A stretch of 64,000 bases of DNA. Source: Streptomyces sp. AC558_RSS880 (lineage in GTDB: Bacteria; Actinomycetota; Actinomycetes; Streptomycetales; Streptomycetaceae). Below the pieces are notes generated by a model. The model saw only the letters and a program-made list of their open reading frames with translations. It was not told the DNA's origin and did not search any database. Position 1 is the first letter of the stretch. The number at the start of each line of letters is the position of its first letter. The position numbers were made by a program, and so were the translations under genes. Positions 44,239 through 53,700 of the stretch are shown here, in pieces. Location: NCBI RefSeq assembly GCF_019049255.1, contig NZ_JAGMUJ010000130.1:1-64000 (forward strand), written 5' to 3'.

Positions 44239-45990
44239 TCACGGGGTCCGGCCCGGCGAGGAGACCTCGTTCACGGTGGCCCCCCAGGCGGCCGCGCACA
44301 GGGCCCGTTCGACCTCGTCGGTGTAGACGGCGGCGGCGAGCCAGGCCCGGGCGAAGTGGCCGGTGTCGGCCGGGAGCAGGCGGCCGAAGGTGTCGCGGGA
44401 GCGGTCCGCGGCGGCGGCGTGGAGGTCGTCGAGGAGGTCGCCCGCCGTGGCGAGGCCGAGACGGCGCAGCCGGGCGCCGTCGCCCGGCCGGTTCCCGGCG
44501 AGGGCGAGGACACGGCGGCCTCCCGGCACCACCTGGTGGACCCGGCGGCGCAGCAGGTGCAGCGGGGCCTCGTCGCCGGTGGCCATGGCCCGGGCGGGTG
44601 GCGCGACCGCGCCGGCGGGCAGGTCCGCGCGCCGGAGGCGGTCCAGACCGAGGTCCACCCGGGCGCCGGGATCGGTGGGGTGCTCGGCGGCGAGCAGCAG
44701 GGCGCGGGGATACGGCCCCGGTGCCAGGCGCGCGACGATCCGCAGCCGGCTGCCTCCGGCGGCGGCGAGCAGGCGGAGGTTGTCGCGGTGAGGGAGTGCG
44801 GGATCGTCGTGGGCGGTGGCCAGCCGCAGGGGCAGGCCCGCGCAGTCTGCCAGCAGGCAGTCGCCCGTCGCCTCCCGCACCGTGCCCGCGAGGGTCACCT
44901 CCAGGAACAGCAGGTCCTGCCCGCCGTTCAGCGCCCGGGCCACCTGCTCGGCGGCGGGTACCGCCCACAACCGGTCCAGCGGCTCGGCGCGCCAGGCGGC
45001 GCCGGAGGCGCGGACCGCCCGCACCCCCGCCCCCGCGCCGAGACGGCCCGTCGGGGAGACGGTGGCCCCGGACACGGCGAGTCCCGCGCGTGACAGTTCG
45101 CGGTGGGTCAGGGCGGTGTCACCGATCCGTACGGCCCGGTCGGCGGCGCCGGTCGCCCGGGCGGGCCCGCCCGGTGCCACGTCCGACACCGTGTACAGGC
45201 GTCCGTCGGCGTCGGCGGTCCAGGTGACCGCTCCCGCGTATCCGGTCGCGGTGAGGACGGGCTCGGAGAAGAGCCCGTACAGCCGCAGGGAGCCGTCCGG
45301 GCGGTACGGCTGCCGGACCGTGCCGCGCAGTTCGGTCAGGTCCGGGCCGGTGGCGTGCGGGAGGCGGTGGGCGACGCCCAGGGCACCGGCCAGCGCGCCG
45401 GCGAGGTCGGTGAGGCGGTGTCCGGGGTCGGCGGAGCGGGCCGCGCGCACCCCGGTCACCACGGAGACCGCCGCGGCCGAGGCCCGTGGCAGGCCGGCGA
45501 GGCGGGCGGTGTGCGCGGCGTGCAGGAGCTCCGCCTGGAGCACGGCCCCGGCACCGTCCGTGCCGGCCTCCAGGACGGCTGCGGCCGCGTCGAACACCGC
45601 TCGGGCCGCGGCGCGTTGTTCCGCGGTGGCGGCGTCGGGCTCCGGCTGCGTCGTCCCTGTCCCTTCCTCCGCCTCCGTGACCTCGGCGGGGGCCGGGGCC
45701 TCCTCGGCGACCGGTGCGGCCGAGGCCGCCGCCGCGCGGTGCAGGCAGTCGGGGGCCAGCAGGCATCCGCAGTGGATCGCGTCCGCGCCGGTCACCGTCC
45801 CGCCGGGCGCCCGCAGGACGACGTCGGTCTCGTCGTCGACGGCGATCCGCACGGTGTCGCCCTCCCGGACGGCCGGACGCGCCAGGAGCTTGGTCACGCC
45901 CGCGTCCAGCCGCTTGCGGAGCCGGGGTGAGAGCGCCGCGACGAGTTCGGCGGTGACGGACGGGACGACCGGAGGCAGGTCCGGGCTCAT
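44239..45990 (-). CDS. SWIM zinc-finger protein, last gene of MoxR/VWA operon
   Basis: A 583-residue protein with a SWIM zinc-binding motif at residues 74-84, seen as CGC-x5-CLH. An acidic Ala/Glu linker follows, then a long alpha/beta region of unknown fold (YGLFSEPVLTATGYAGAVTW, LFLEVTLAGTVREATGDCLL, GSRLRIVARLAPGPYPRALLL). It corresponds to E. coli YehQ in domain and position. SWIM motifs bind nucleic acid or protein, and which applies here is unknown. Its ATG overlaps the TGA of the VWA gene as ATGA, so translation is coupled. Confidence 0.78.
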   Translation of the reverse strand: MSPDLPPVVPSVTAELVAALSPRLRKRLDAGVTKLLARPAVREGDTVRIAVDDETDVVLRAPGGTVTGADAIHCGCLLAPDCLHRAAAASAAPVAEEAPAPAEVTEAEEGTGTTQPEPDAATAEQRAAARAVFDAAAAVLEAGTDGAGAVLQAELLHAAHTARLAGLPRASAAAVSVVTGVRAARSADPGHRLTDLAGALAGALGVAHRLPHATGPDLTELRGTVRQPYRPDGSLRLYGLFSEPVLTATGYAGAVTWTADADGRLYTVSDVAPGGPARATGAADRAVRIGDTALTHRELSRAGLAVSGATVSPTGRLGAGAGVRAVRASGAAWRAEPLDRLWAVPAAEQVARALNGGQDLLFLEVTLAGTVREATGDCLLADCAGLPLRLATAHDDPALPHRDNLRLLAAAGGSRLRIVARLAPGPYPRALLLAAEHPTDPGARVDLGLDRLRRADLPAGAVAPPARAMATGDEAPLHLLRRRVHQVVPGGRRVLALAGNRPGDGARLRRLGLATAGDLLDDLHAAAADRSRDTFGRLLPADTGHFARAWLAAAVYTDEVERALCAAAWGATVNEVSSPGRTP

Positions 45991-48900
45991 GCGATCTTCT
46001 CCCCTACCCAGCGGGCGAGTTCGAGCGGGCTGAGGGCGGCGACGGGCATGCCGGCCGCGACCAGCTGACCGGCGACTCCCGTGGAGTAGCGGGGCCGGCC
46101 GGTGTCGTCGAGGCTCGCGCAGCCCAGGACGTGACAGCCGGCCGACACCAGTGCGCGGACCTCGGCGAGCAGACCGCCGAGCGGGTAGCCCTCCTCGAAG
46201 TCGCTGACGACCACGACGAGGGTGCGCGACGGCACGGTGACGAGCTCGCGCGCGTGCCGCAGTCCCGCGGCGATGTGGGTGCCGCCGCCGACGCTGACCT
46301 CCAGCAGCAGCGACAGCGGGTCGTCCACGTGTCCGGTGAGGTCGATGACCTCCGTGGAGAACGCCAGGAAGTGGGTGGAGAGGGTCGGCACCCCCGCCAG
46401 GACGGAGGCGGTCAGCGCGGCCCACACCGTGGACGCCTCCATGGACCCCGACACGTCCGTGACCAGGATGAGCCGCCAGTCGGCGGCCCGGCGTCCCCGG
46501 GTGCGGAACACCGGGTGCTCGGGGATCACCCGGACCGTGCCGTCCGGGGCACGGCGCGCGGTCGCCAGGTTGGCCCGCAGGGTGCGGGGCAGGTCCAGGC
46601 CGCCGCCGGGACGTCTGCTGGGGCGGGGCAGGGCGGTGCCGTGCAGGGCGGGGCGCAGGCGGGTGGCCAGCTGCCGGGTCAGCGCGTCGACCAGCCGCCG
46701 TACGAGCGGGCGCAGTGCGGCCAGCCGGGCCTCGGGCAGTCCGCCCGCGTGCCGCAGGACGGTGCGCAGCAGGTCCACCGAGGGCCGCACGCTGTCCGCG
46801 TCCAGCTCGGCGAGGACGTCCTTGCGGCCCGACGCGGCGGCCGCCGCCAGCACTTCCTCCCGGATGCCGGGCCCGAACAGCGCGGCCAGTTCCTCGGACC
46901 ACTCCCGCACTCCGGGGTACGGCGCCTGACGTCCCCCGCCGGTTCCCGGGCCCGTGAGGTCTCCCCGGCTGCCTTCGCCGCGTCCGCTGCCGTACAGCTC
47001 GTCCAGCGCGGTGGCGAGCGGTGACGCGGACGGCGGCAGCCGGTCGGCGCGGCGACCGAGGAGGAGGCGCCAGCGGTCGGCGGGGGCGAGGTCATGCTCC
47101 CCGGCGGCCTCCGGGGCACCGCGCTCCGGGTGTTCCGGCGCGCTCTCCGACGAACCGCCGCCCGGTGGGGGCAGCAGGCCCAGCGACCGCAGGGTCCCGC
47201 GGGCCGCGAAGTCCGCTGCGGTCCAGGTGGCGAGGGCGGCCGGGGCGACGTCGTCCGTGTCGGCGACGTGCGCGGTGCCGAGGCGTTCCTCGACGGCCGC
47301 GAGGAGGCGGTCGCGGGCCGCGGGGCTCAGGGTGTCGAAGCCGCCGCGCAGCGCGGGGAGCCGGTCGAGGAACGCCCGGTCGGGCAGCTCGGTCACCCGG
47401 GTGAGCAGGGGCTCCAGCGCGGGGGCCGCCGCCTCCAGCAGGGGGCCGGCGGCGGTCAGCAGTCCGCCGAGCCGGGCGGTGAGGGCGGCGCGGGAGTCGG
47501 GGGCGGTGGCCCCGTCGACCCAGGAGGCCACGCGGTCGCCGAAGACCCGCGCGTCCTCGTGTCCGAGCAGGACGCGTACGGCCCCGGCGGCGCCGCGCAT
47601 CAGCGGGGAGCCGTCGGTGGACAGGCGGTCCAGGGCGTCGGCGAGCCGGATGCCGCCCAGCGGGTCGGCCCGGTGGGAGAGTTCGAGCAGGGCGTGGGCG
47701 TCGGCGGGGTCCTCGGACCCGGTCAGTCCGTCGACCTGCCGCACCGCCGCCGCCGTGAGCAGCTCCGCGGCGGCGGCCGCCCGGGTCTCACGGTCCGGTT
47801 CGGCGGGGAGCCCCGGGACATGACCGGCCCGCAGGCGGTCGAGCAGGGCCAGTCCGGCGAGGAGTTCCGGGAGGGTGCCGGCCCGGGGCAGGATGTCGGC
47901 GACGTCGTCGAGCCGTTCGTCCGCGAGCCCGGTCAGGCCGCACTCCGCCGCCCGTTCGAGCCCTTCGAGGGCCTGCGCGGCGGTCGGCCCGCCCTCGTCG
48001 CGCTCCTGGCGCCGCCGTTCGCGCAGGACTCCTTCGGCGGCCTGCGCGGGGGTGACTCCGCGCACGCCGGCCGCGGTCAGCACGGCCACCGTGGCGGGGG
48101 TCCAGCGCACCTCCCAGCGGGAGGTGAGGGCCTCGGCGCCGCCCGCGCCGACGACCTCCCTGGCCTCCCCGTAGGGCACGCCGCACACCGTGAGCCGGCG
48201 CAGCAGCAGTTCACGGCGCCGGTCGAGGTCGGACCGCAGCGGGTCGAGCCGCAGGTCCCGTGCGGGGCCGGGGCCGCCCTCCTCCGGGCCGGGCAGGCCG
48301 AGCCGGGCCAGTTCGGCCTCGACCGCGGGGACGAGTCCGCTGCGCGGCGCCCCCGGGGCGGGACGCCCGGTGCGGGTGCCGACGAGCACCCGCTCCATCG
48401 CCCGCGCCACGGCCCGGCCGCGCCCGTACGGCTCGCCCTGCGCGAGCACCGTCTGGACCGCTTCGACCAGTTCGCCGCGGCCCGCCGCGGGCAGGCCCCG
48501 CAGCCGGGCGAGGTCCGAGGCGAGCCGGCTGATCTCCCGGGCGTCGGCCGGTCCCGAGGGGTGGCCGAGGCCCCGGAGCTCGGCGCAGACGTGTACGGCC
48601 GCCCGGGTCAGCGCCTCCTCCAGCGCGGCCGGGTCGCCCGCCGCGCGCAGGACCATGTCCTGCCACTCCGGGTCCCGGATCCCCGCCGGGTAGCCGGACC
48701 GCTCGTCGAGGAGGGCGTAGGTGTACGGGATCAACGAGGTGTTCCACACGGGCCGTTGCGGGTCCGCGGGCGTTGTTCCGTCCTCCTCCCCCGCGTCCTG
48801 CCGTACGAGCGCCGGGGCGTGGAAGGCGCCGACCACCACGGCGGCCCGCTCGCCCCGTGCGGTGGCCTCGGCCAGCCGGGCCCGCATCCAGCGTTCGCGC

Positions 48901-49526
48901 CGCAGGTCCAGCTCCGGTACGCCGCCCGAGGCGACCGCGTCCTCGCGCAGGGCCCACCCGGTGAGCAGGGCGGCCCGGCGCAGGGCCTCGGGCGGGGAGC
49001 CGGGGGCGGTCGCCTCGACGAGCCGGTCCCAGAGGTCGTCCCCGGGGCGGCCCGTCAGCCGGGTCCGCAGCGCGGTGGCGAGACCGGGGCCGGCGGCCCG
49101 CGGCCCCGCTTCCCGGCGTCCCCCGGACCAGGCCCGGTCGGCGAGCGGCAGGTCGCAGGCGACCACGGGCACGCCGTGCCGGGCGGCCCAGCGCACGGCG
49201 GCCAGTTCGGGCGAGAAGTCGGCGAACGGGTAGAACGCCGGTCCGCCGTCGCCGCCCTCGCCGGGGGCGGCGGCGAGCGCCACGGGGGCCCTGGTCTCCT
49301 CGTGCCCCAGCCAGGGCAGCCACTGCTGCATCTCCGCGGGCAGTTCGACGAGCAGCACCTCCGGCTCCGCCTCGTCCAGCAGCGCGGGCACGGCGGCGGC
49401 CAGGGAGGGCGCGTGGTGCCGTACGCCGACGAGGTAGGGCGCGGACGGGCCGGTGAGGGCGGCGAGCGCCTCGTCGGGCGGGACGGGCGGGCCGTCCGGG
49501 GCGGCGGCCCCGTGGGAGAGGGACAC
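45987..49526 (-). CDS. DUF5682-VWA fusion protein
   Basis: A 1179-residue fusion. Residues 25-700 are a DUF5682 protein: YLVGVRHHAPSL at 31-42, LLVELPAE at 58-65, FYPFADFSPE, and VVVGAFHAPAL near 230. From about residue 812 (APADRWRLLLG) it continues as the VWA protein, with the metal-ion site DVSGS at 1024-1028, GGGTHIAAGL and VVVSDFEEGYPLGG. E. coli has the two parts as YehM and YehP. The GTG at 49526 has GGAGGG at good spacing and lies five bases after the MoxR stop. VWA proteins work with MoxR ATPases to insert metals or remodel complexes; the client is unknown. Confidence 0.82.
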   Translation of the reverse strand: MSLSHGAAAPDGPPVPPDEALAALTGPSAPYLVGVRHHAPSLAAAVPALLDEAEPEVLLVELPAEMQQWLPWLGHEETRAPVALAAAPGEGGDGGPAFYPFADFSPELAAVRWAARHGVPVVACDLPLADRAWSGGRREAGPRAAGPGLATALRTRLTGRPGDDLWDRLVEATAPGSPPEALRRAALLTGWALREDAVASGGVPELDLRRERWMRARLAEATARGERAAVVVGAFHAPALVRQDAGEEDGTTPADPQRPVWNTSLIPYTYALLDERSGYPAGIRDPEWQDMVLRAAGDPAALEEALTRAAVHVCAELRGLGHPSGPADAREISRLASDLARLRGLPAAGRGELVEAVQTVLAQGEPYGRGRAVARAMERVLVGTRTGRPAPGAPRSGLVPAVEAELARLGLPGPEEGGPGPARDLRLDPLRSDLDRRRELLLRRLTVCGVPYGEAREVVGAGGAEALTSRWEVRWTPATVAVLTAAGVRGVTPAQAAEGVLRERRRQERDEGGPTAAQALEGLERAAECGLTGLADERLDDVADILPRAGTLPELLAGLALLDRLRAGHVPGLPAEPDRETRAAAAAELLTAAAVRQVDGLTGSEDPADAHALLELSHRADPLGGIRLADALDRLSTDGSPLMRGAAGAVRVLLGHEDARVFGDRVASWVDGATAPDSRAALTARLGGLLTAAGPLLEAAAPALEPLLTRVTELPDRAFLDRLPALRGGFDTLSPAARDRLLAAVEERLGTAHVADTDDVAPAALATWTAADFAARGTLRSLGLLPPPGGGSSESAPEHPERGAPEAAGEHDLAPADRWRLLLGRRADRLPPSASPLATALDELYGSGRGEGSRGDLTGPGTGGGRQAPYPGVREWSEELAALFGPGIREEVLAAAAASGRKDVLAELDADSVRPSVDLLRTVLRHAGGLPEARLAALRPLVRRLVDALTRQLATRLRPALHGTALPRPSRRPGGGLDLPRTLRANLATARRAPDGTVRVIPEHPVFRTRGRRAADWRLILVTDVSGSMEASTVWAALTASVLAGVPTLSTHFLAFSTEVIDLTGHVDDPLSLLLEVSVGGGTHIAAGLRHARELVTVPSRTLVVVVSDFEEGYPLGGLLAEVRALVSAGCHVLGCASLDDTGRPRYSTGVAGQLVAAGMPVAALSPLELARWVGEKIA

Positions 49527-49531
49527 GGCCG

Positions 49532-50740
49532 TCAGCCCTCCAGGACCGTACGCAGGTCCCACAGGGTGCGCCAGGTGGCGGAGCCCTGCTCGGCACGGCG
49601 CCGGACGGGACCGTCCCAGTAGCCGCGCAGCCGGGCGGCGTCGGCGGGGTCGTCCTTGCGGACCACGCCGAGCAGGTGCCCGGGCAGCAGTCCGAGGACG
49701 TCGCGGTCGCCCGGGAAGTAGGCCGCCGCGAGCGCGAGCGCGCCGGCGACGGACACGGCCTCGGCGGTGCTCATCACCGTCGACGGACGTTCCACCTCCC
49801 AGCCCTCCGCCGACCGGCCCTCGCGCAGGTCCCGGAACGCGGTGACCAGGGCCTCCAGCACGGCGTCGTCGACCTGGAACGGCGCCCCGGCGCGCTCCAC
49901 GGACGCCCGCGCCTGGCCGCGCACCAGCGCGGTCTCCGCGTCGAGGTCGCCGATGGGGCCGACGGTCTCGAAGTTGAAGCGGCGTTTGAGGGCCGCGGAC
50001 ATCTCGGAGACGCCCTTGTCGCGGAGGTTGGCGGTGGCGATGAGGTTGAAGCCGGGTGCCGCGTGCGCCAGCGCGTCCTCGGTGCCGGCCAGTTCGGGCA
50101 CGGCGATCCGGCGCTCGGAGAGCAACGACACCAGCGAGTCCTGCACCTCGGGCAGGCAGCGGGTGACCTCCTCGACACGGGCGATCGCGCCCCGGGACAT
50201 GGCGGTCAGGACGGGGGACGGCACGAGCGCCCGGCGGGAGGGGCCCTGTGCCAGCAACAGCGCGTAGTTCCAGCCGTACTTGAGCTGGTCCTCGGTGGTG
50301 CCGGCGGTGCCCTGCACGACCAGGCCGCTGGTGCCGCACACGGCGGCGGAGAGCAGCTCCGACAGCATCGACTTGGCGGTGCCGGGCTCGCCGACGAGCA
50401 GCAGACCGCGCTCGCCGGCGAGGGTCACCACGCACCGCTCGACCAGTGCCCGGTCGCCGACGAACTTGTCCTCGATCACCAGGCGGTGCGGGACTCCGTC
50501 GGGTGCCCCGGCGCCGTCGGGGAGCTTCAGGGCCCGGCCCCCGCTGCCCATGACGAACGTGACGACCGCGCGCGGGCTGAGCCGCCAGGCGGGCGGGCGC
50601 GGCCCGTCGTCGTACGCGGCGAGGAAGGCGAGTTCGGTGGCGTACCGGTCCTCGGGCGGGACGATCTGGCGGGCCGGGGAGGGGGACAGGGTGGTGGTCA
50701 TCGGTGCGGGTTCTTCCGGGTGCGGGTGGACGGTGGTCAT
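49532..50740 (-). CDS. MoxR-type AAA+ ATPase (YehL-like)
   Basis: A 402-residue AAA+ ATPase. Walker A is GEPGTAKS at residues 117-124, the Walker B region is GAIARVEEVTR at 184-194 (Val-Glu-Glu, in place of Asp-Glu), sensor 1 is LIATANLRDKG at 233-243, and the arginine finger region is LKRRFNFE at 251-258. The remainder is the small helical lid. MoxR ATPases act as chaperones with VWA partners, and the partner here is the next gene. The start ATG overlaps the previous gene's stop as ATGA. A second in-frame ATG at 50701 is possible. Confidence 0.86.
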   Translation of the reverse strand: MTTVHPHPEEPAPMTTTLSPSPARQIVPPEDRYATELAFLAAYDDGPRPPAWRLSPRAVVTFVMGSGGRALKLPDGAGAPDGVPHRLVIEDKFVGDRALVERCVVTLAGERGLLLVGEPGTAKSMLSELLSAAVCGTSGLVVQGTAGTTEDQLKYGWNYALLLAQGPSRRALVPSPVLTAMSRGAIARVEEVTRCLPEVQDSLVSLLSERRIAVPELAGTEDALAHAAPGFNLIATANLRDKGVSEMSAALKRRFNFETVGPIGDLDAETALVRGQARASVERAGAPFQVDDAVLEALVTAFRDLREGRSAEGWEVERPSTVMSTAEAVSVAGALALAAAYFPGDRDVLGLLPGHLLGVVRKDDPADAARLRGYWDGPVRRRAEQGSATWRTLWDLRTVLEG

Positions 50741-53700
50741 CGGCGGCGGCCCTTGCGGGTGGCGCGGGTGGTGAGTTCCTCGTAGGCGGGTGCGTCGCCG
50801 GCGCGGACGCGGTCCCAGGCGCGCCTGAACAGCTCGGGTACCGGTATCAGCGGCACCGCCTGGGAGCGGTCGTGGACCGGGTAGAGGCCCTGCTTCCAGA
50901 CCTCCACCGGCTGGGCGGGGGACTTCAGGTCGAGCCAGCCGCACGGCAGGAAGAGGGTGCGTCCGGCGCGGGCCCGCTTCGCCTCGACGACCAGGCCGGT
51001 GGCGGCCAGTTCGGTGCGGGCCTTCTTCGTGCGGGCGGGCTTCCAGCCCGTCCAGCGGGCGCGGTTGCGGTCCGTCGGGTCGGGCAGGGCCAGCAGTTGC
51101 AGGTAGAGCGCCGCCGCGTCCTCGCCGAGGCCATGGGTTTCGGCGACCTCGGTGACCAGGGCGGGGACGCTCAGGGTCGGGTCCTGGGCGTAGCCGGTGG
51201 GTCCCCCGGGGTCCGTTCCGGCCGCGAGGGCGCGGGCGAGTTCGTCGCCCAGGATGGTCCGCAGCGCGTGCATGCCGTCGCGCCGTCCGGGTCCGACGAT
51301 TCCCTCGATCAGTCCGAACAGGGGGTCGTCCACCGTGCTGAGGGCGCTCGTGCGGACCAGGACGGCTTCCTGGTCCCCGTACCAGGGGCGCAGCACCAGT
51401 GCCTCGCCGACGTGTGTCAGTCCGTGCGCGTCGGCGCCGCCGGTGGCGGGCAGTCCGTACGCCTTGCGCAGTTCGGCGGCGGTCGGCGTGCCCTTCTCGG
51501 TCCACTCCAGGTCGAGGTCGAGCAGCAGTGCGGGGTCCGCGACGCGGCGGCGCAGCGCGGTGAGCCCTCCGGGCAGGGCGGCGCGCAGGGGGTGCCCGTA
51601 CGGCAGGGAGTAGGCGAGCCCGGCCAGGGCGGCCACGGCACGCGTCAGGTGGTACCGGCCGGGCAGGGCCCGGGGGTCGTCCGGTACGAGGTTGCCGTCC
51701 TTGTCGGGTCGCTGCACGGTGGTGCGGCTGATCCAGGGGGTGCGGTGCGGGTTGAGCACTTCCTCGACGGAGTCGGTGGGCACACCGGCCGGGGAGAGTT
51801 CCGCGGCGAGGTCCTCGGGCAGGCGGACGACCCCGTCGAGGCGCTGGGCCCACACGCGGCCCGCCGCGTCCGTGTCCGGTCCGGCGGTCCACAGGTCACC
51901 GGGGTTCTCGGGGAGGAGCGCGCCGATGAGCGCCAGGCGGTCGCCGGGCTCCAGCGAGCCCAGTAGTGCGTCGCCGAGCTGCTTCTGGCGCGGCTTCAGC
52001 CCGGTGGCGGCGATCACCTCGTCGGTGAGCTGCGACGGCCGCCCGGCGAGCAGCAGGGCCGCCTGCACCGGGCCCAGCCCGTCCCGCGTGGCGGCGGCCA
52101 GGGCGGCGGGCGCTTCCGGCTGCCAGGGCGCGGCGCCCTTGTCCCGGACCAGGCCGGCGACGGCGGTCAGCGCGTCCGCCGGGAACACCGGCGGGTGCGC
52201 GGTCTCCCGCTCCAGCGTGAAGTGTGCGACGGCGCCGAAGGCGCCGGCCGGATCGTGGTCCAGGGCCAGCCAGTTGACCCGTCCGGCGCGGTGGTCGACG
52301 TTCTGGCAGCCGAGGACGACGACGGTGCGGCCCTCCCGGCGCAGCACCTGACCGGCGCGTTCCTGCTTGCCGCGCGGCTCGCTCAGGACGACCTCGCGCA
52401 GCGCGCCTCCGGGTGCGGCCAGCGGGCCCTCGGTGATCGCCTCGAACAACAGCAGCAGGGCCGTGCGGTGCGCCTCCGTCAGGGTGGGTGTGGCGGCCCG
52501 GTAGGCGAGCGGGCGCAGCACGTCCAGGAGGGACGGCCACTGCGCACCGATCTCCGGGACGGTGAACTCGTCGCTGTGCCATCCGCCGGCGGGGCCGGTG
52601 AGCCGGGCGGTGCCGGGCAGCGGCTTGCCGTCGGCGGGCTTCCCGGACAGGACGTGGTTGACGGCGCGGATCTGACGCAGCACGCTCCACCGCTGCTCGC
52701 TCCACCAGCCGTGCTGCACGGCGAGACCGGCGGTCGCCTCGCGCAGCGTCTGGTCGTCGCCGTTCTCGGGGCTGTAGTCGGCGAACATGCCCTCGACACG
52801 CCGGGGCTCCGTCCTGGGCCGCTCCGCCGGAGGCGCCACGAACATGGCGACGGACTCCGCGAGACGCAGCACCGCGTGCACGAGGGAGGTGACGCCGGTG
52901 AGCACATGGGGCTCGGTGAGGGCGGGCAGAGAACGGGAGACGATCTCTCTCAGGACCTCGTCGGCGCTCGGGACGGCGGGCTTTCCGGTGGTGGTTTCCG
53001 CACTGTTCCCGTCCCCCGGCGCCGCGTTCGCCCGGATGGCCGCCACCTTCGCCTGCCGCTCCGCCAGCGCGCGGGCCCCGGCCCGCAGCAGTTCCCCGGC
53101 CTGCTCGTCGCTCAGCGCCCGCAGGAGCGCCGAGGCGCTCTCGTCGCGCGGCCGCAGCGCGTGCCAGAAGTCGACCGGCGGAACGAGCCGCGTGCCGGCG
53201 GCGAACTCGCCGCCGCGCTGCAGCGGCGCCAGCCGGCCCAGTTCCCGTACACCGGTGGTGTCGTCCGTCGTGTACAGGGTGACCTGACGGTGATGGTAGT
53301 GGGCGACGACCAGGGGCTCGACGCCGCCGGGCAGCCGCAGGGCGCCGACCGGGACGCCCGGTGTCCGGCCGGTCGGCAGGGTGACGGTCCGGCCGTCCGG
53401 CGTACCGACGACGGTGCGGGCCTCGTCGCCCTCGCCCTCGGTGCGCACCCAGCGGCCGAGGACCGTGCCGTCCGTGCCGAACGGGCTGTGCTCCAGGCCG
53501 GGTTGCAGGGGCAGCACCGCGCAGTCCTGCTGGAGCAGGGTGGCGCCCTCGCGGATGCCGGAGCGCAGGAACGCGGGCAGCGAGGCGCGGCCGTGCGTGC
53601 CGGTGGCCGGGTCGTACTCGAGCCACACCTGCCGCGGCCCCTGCCGTCCCTGGCGCCAGTACGAGGTGCCGTCCCCGAGGATGCGGCGCGCGGGCGGCAG

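Noticed and set aside
47094-49622. Plus-strand open frame of 842 codons
   Set aside because: It mirrors the DUF5682-VWA gene, and the opposite strand has all the domain motifs.
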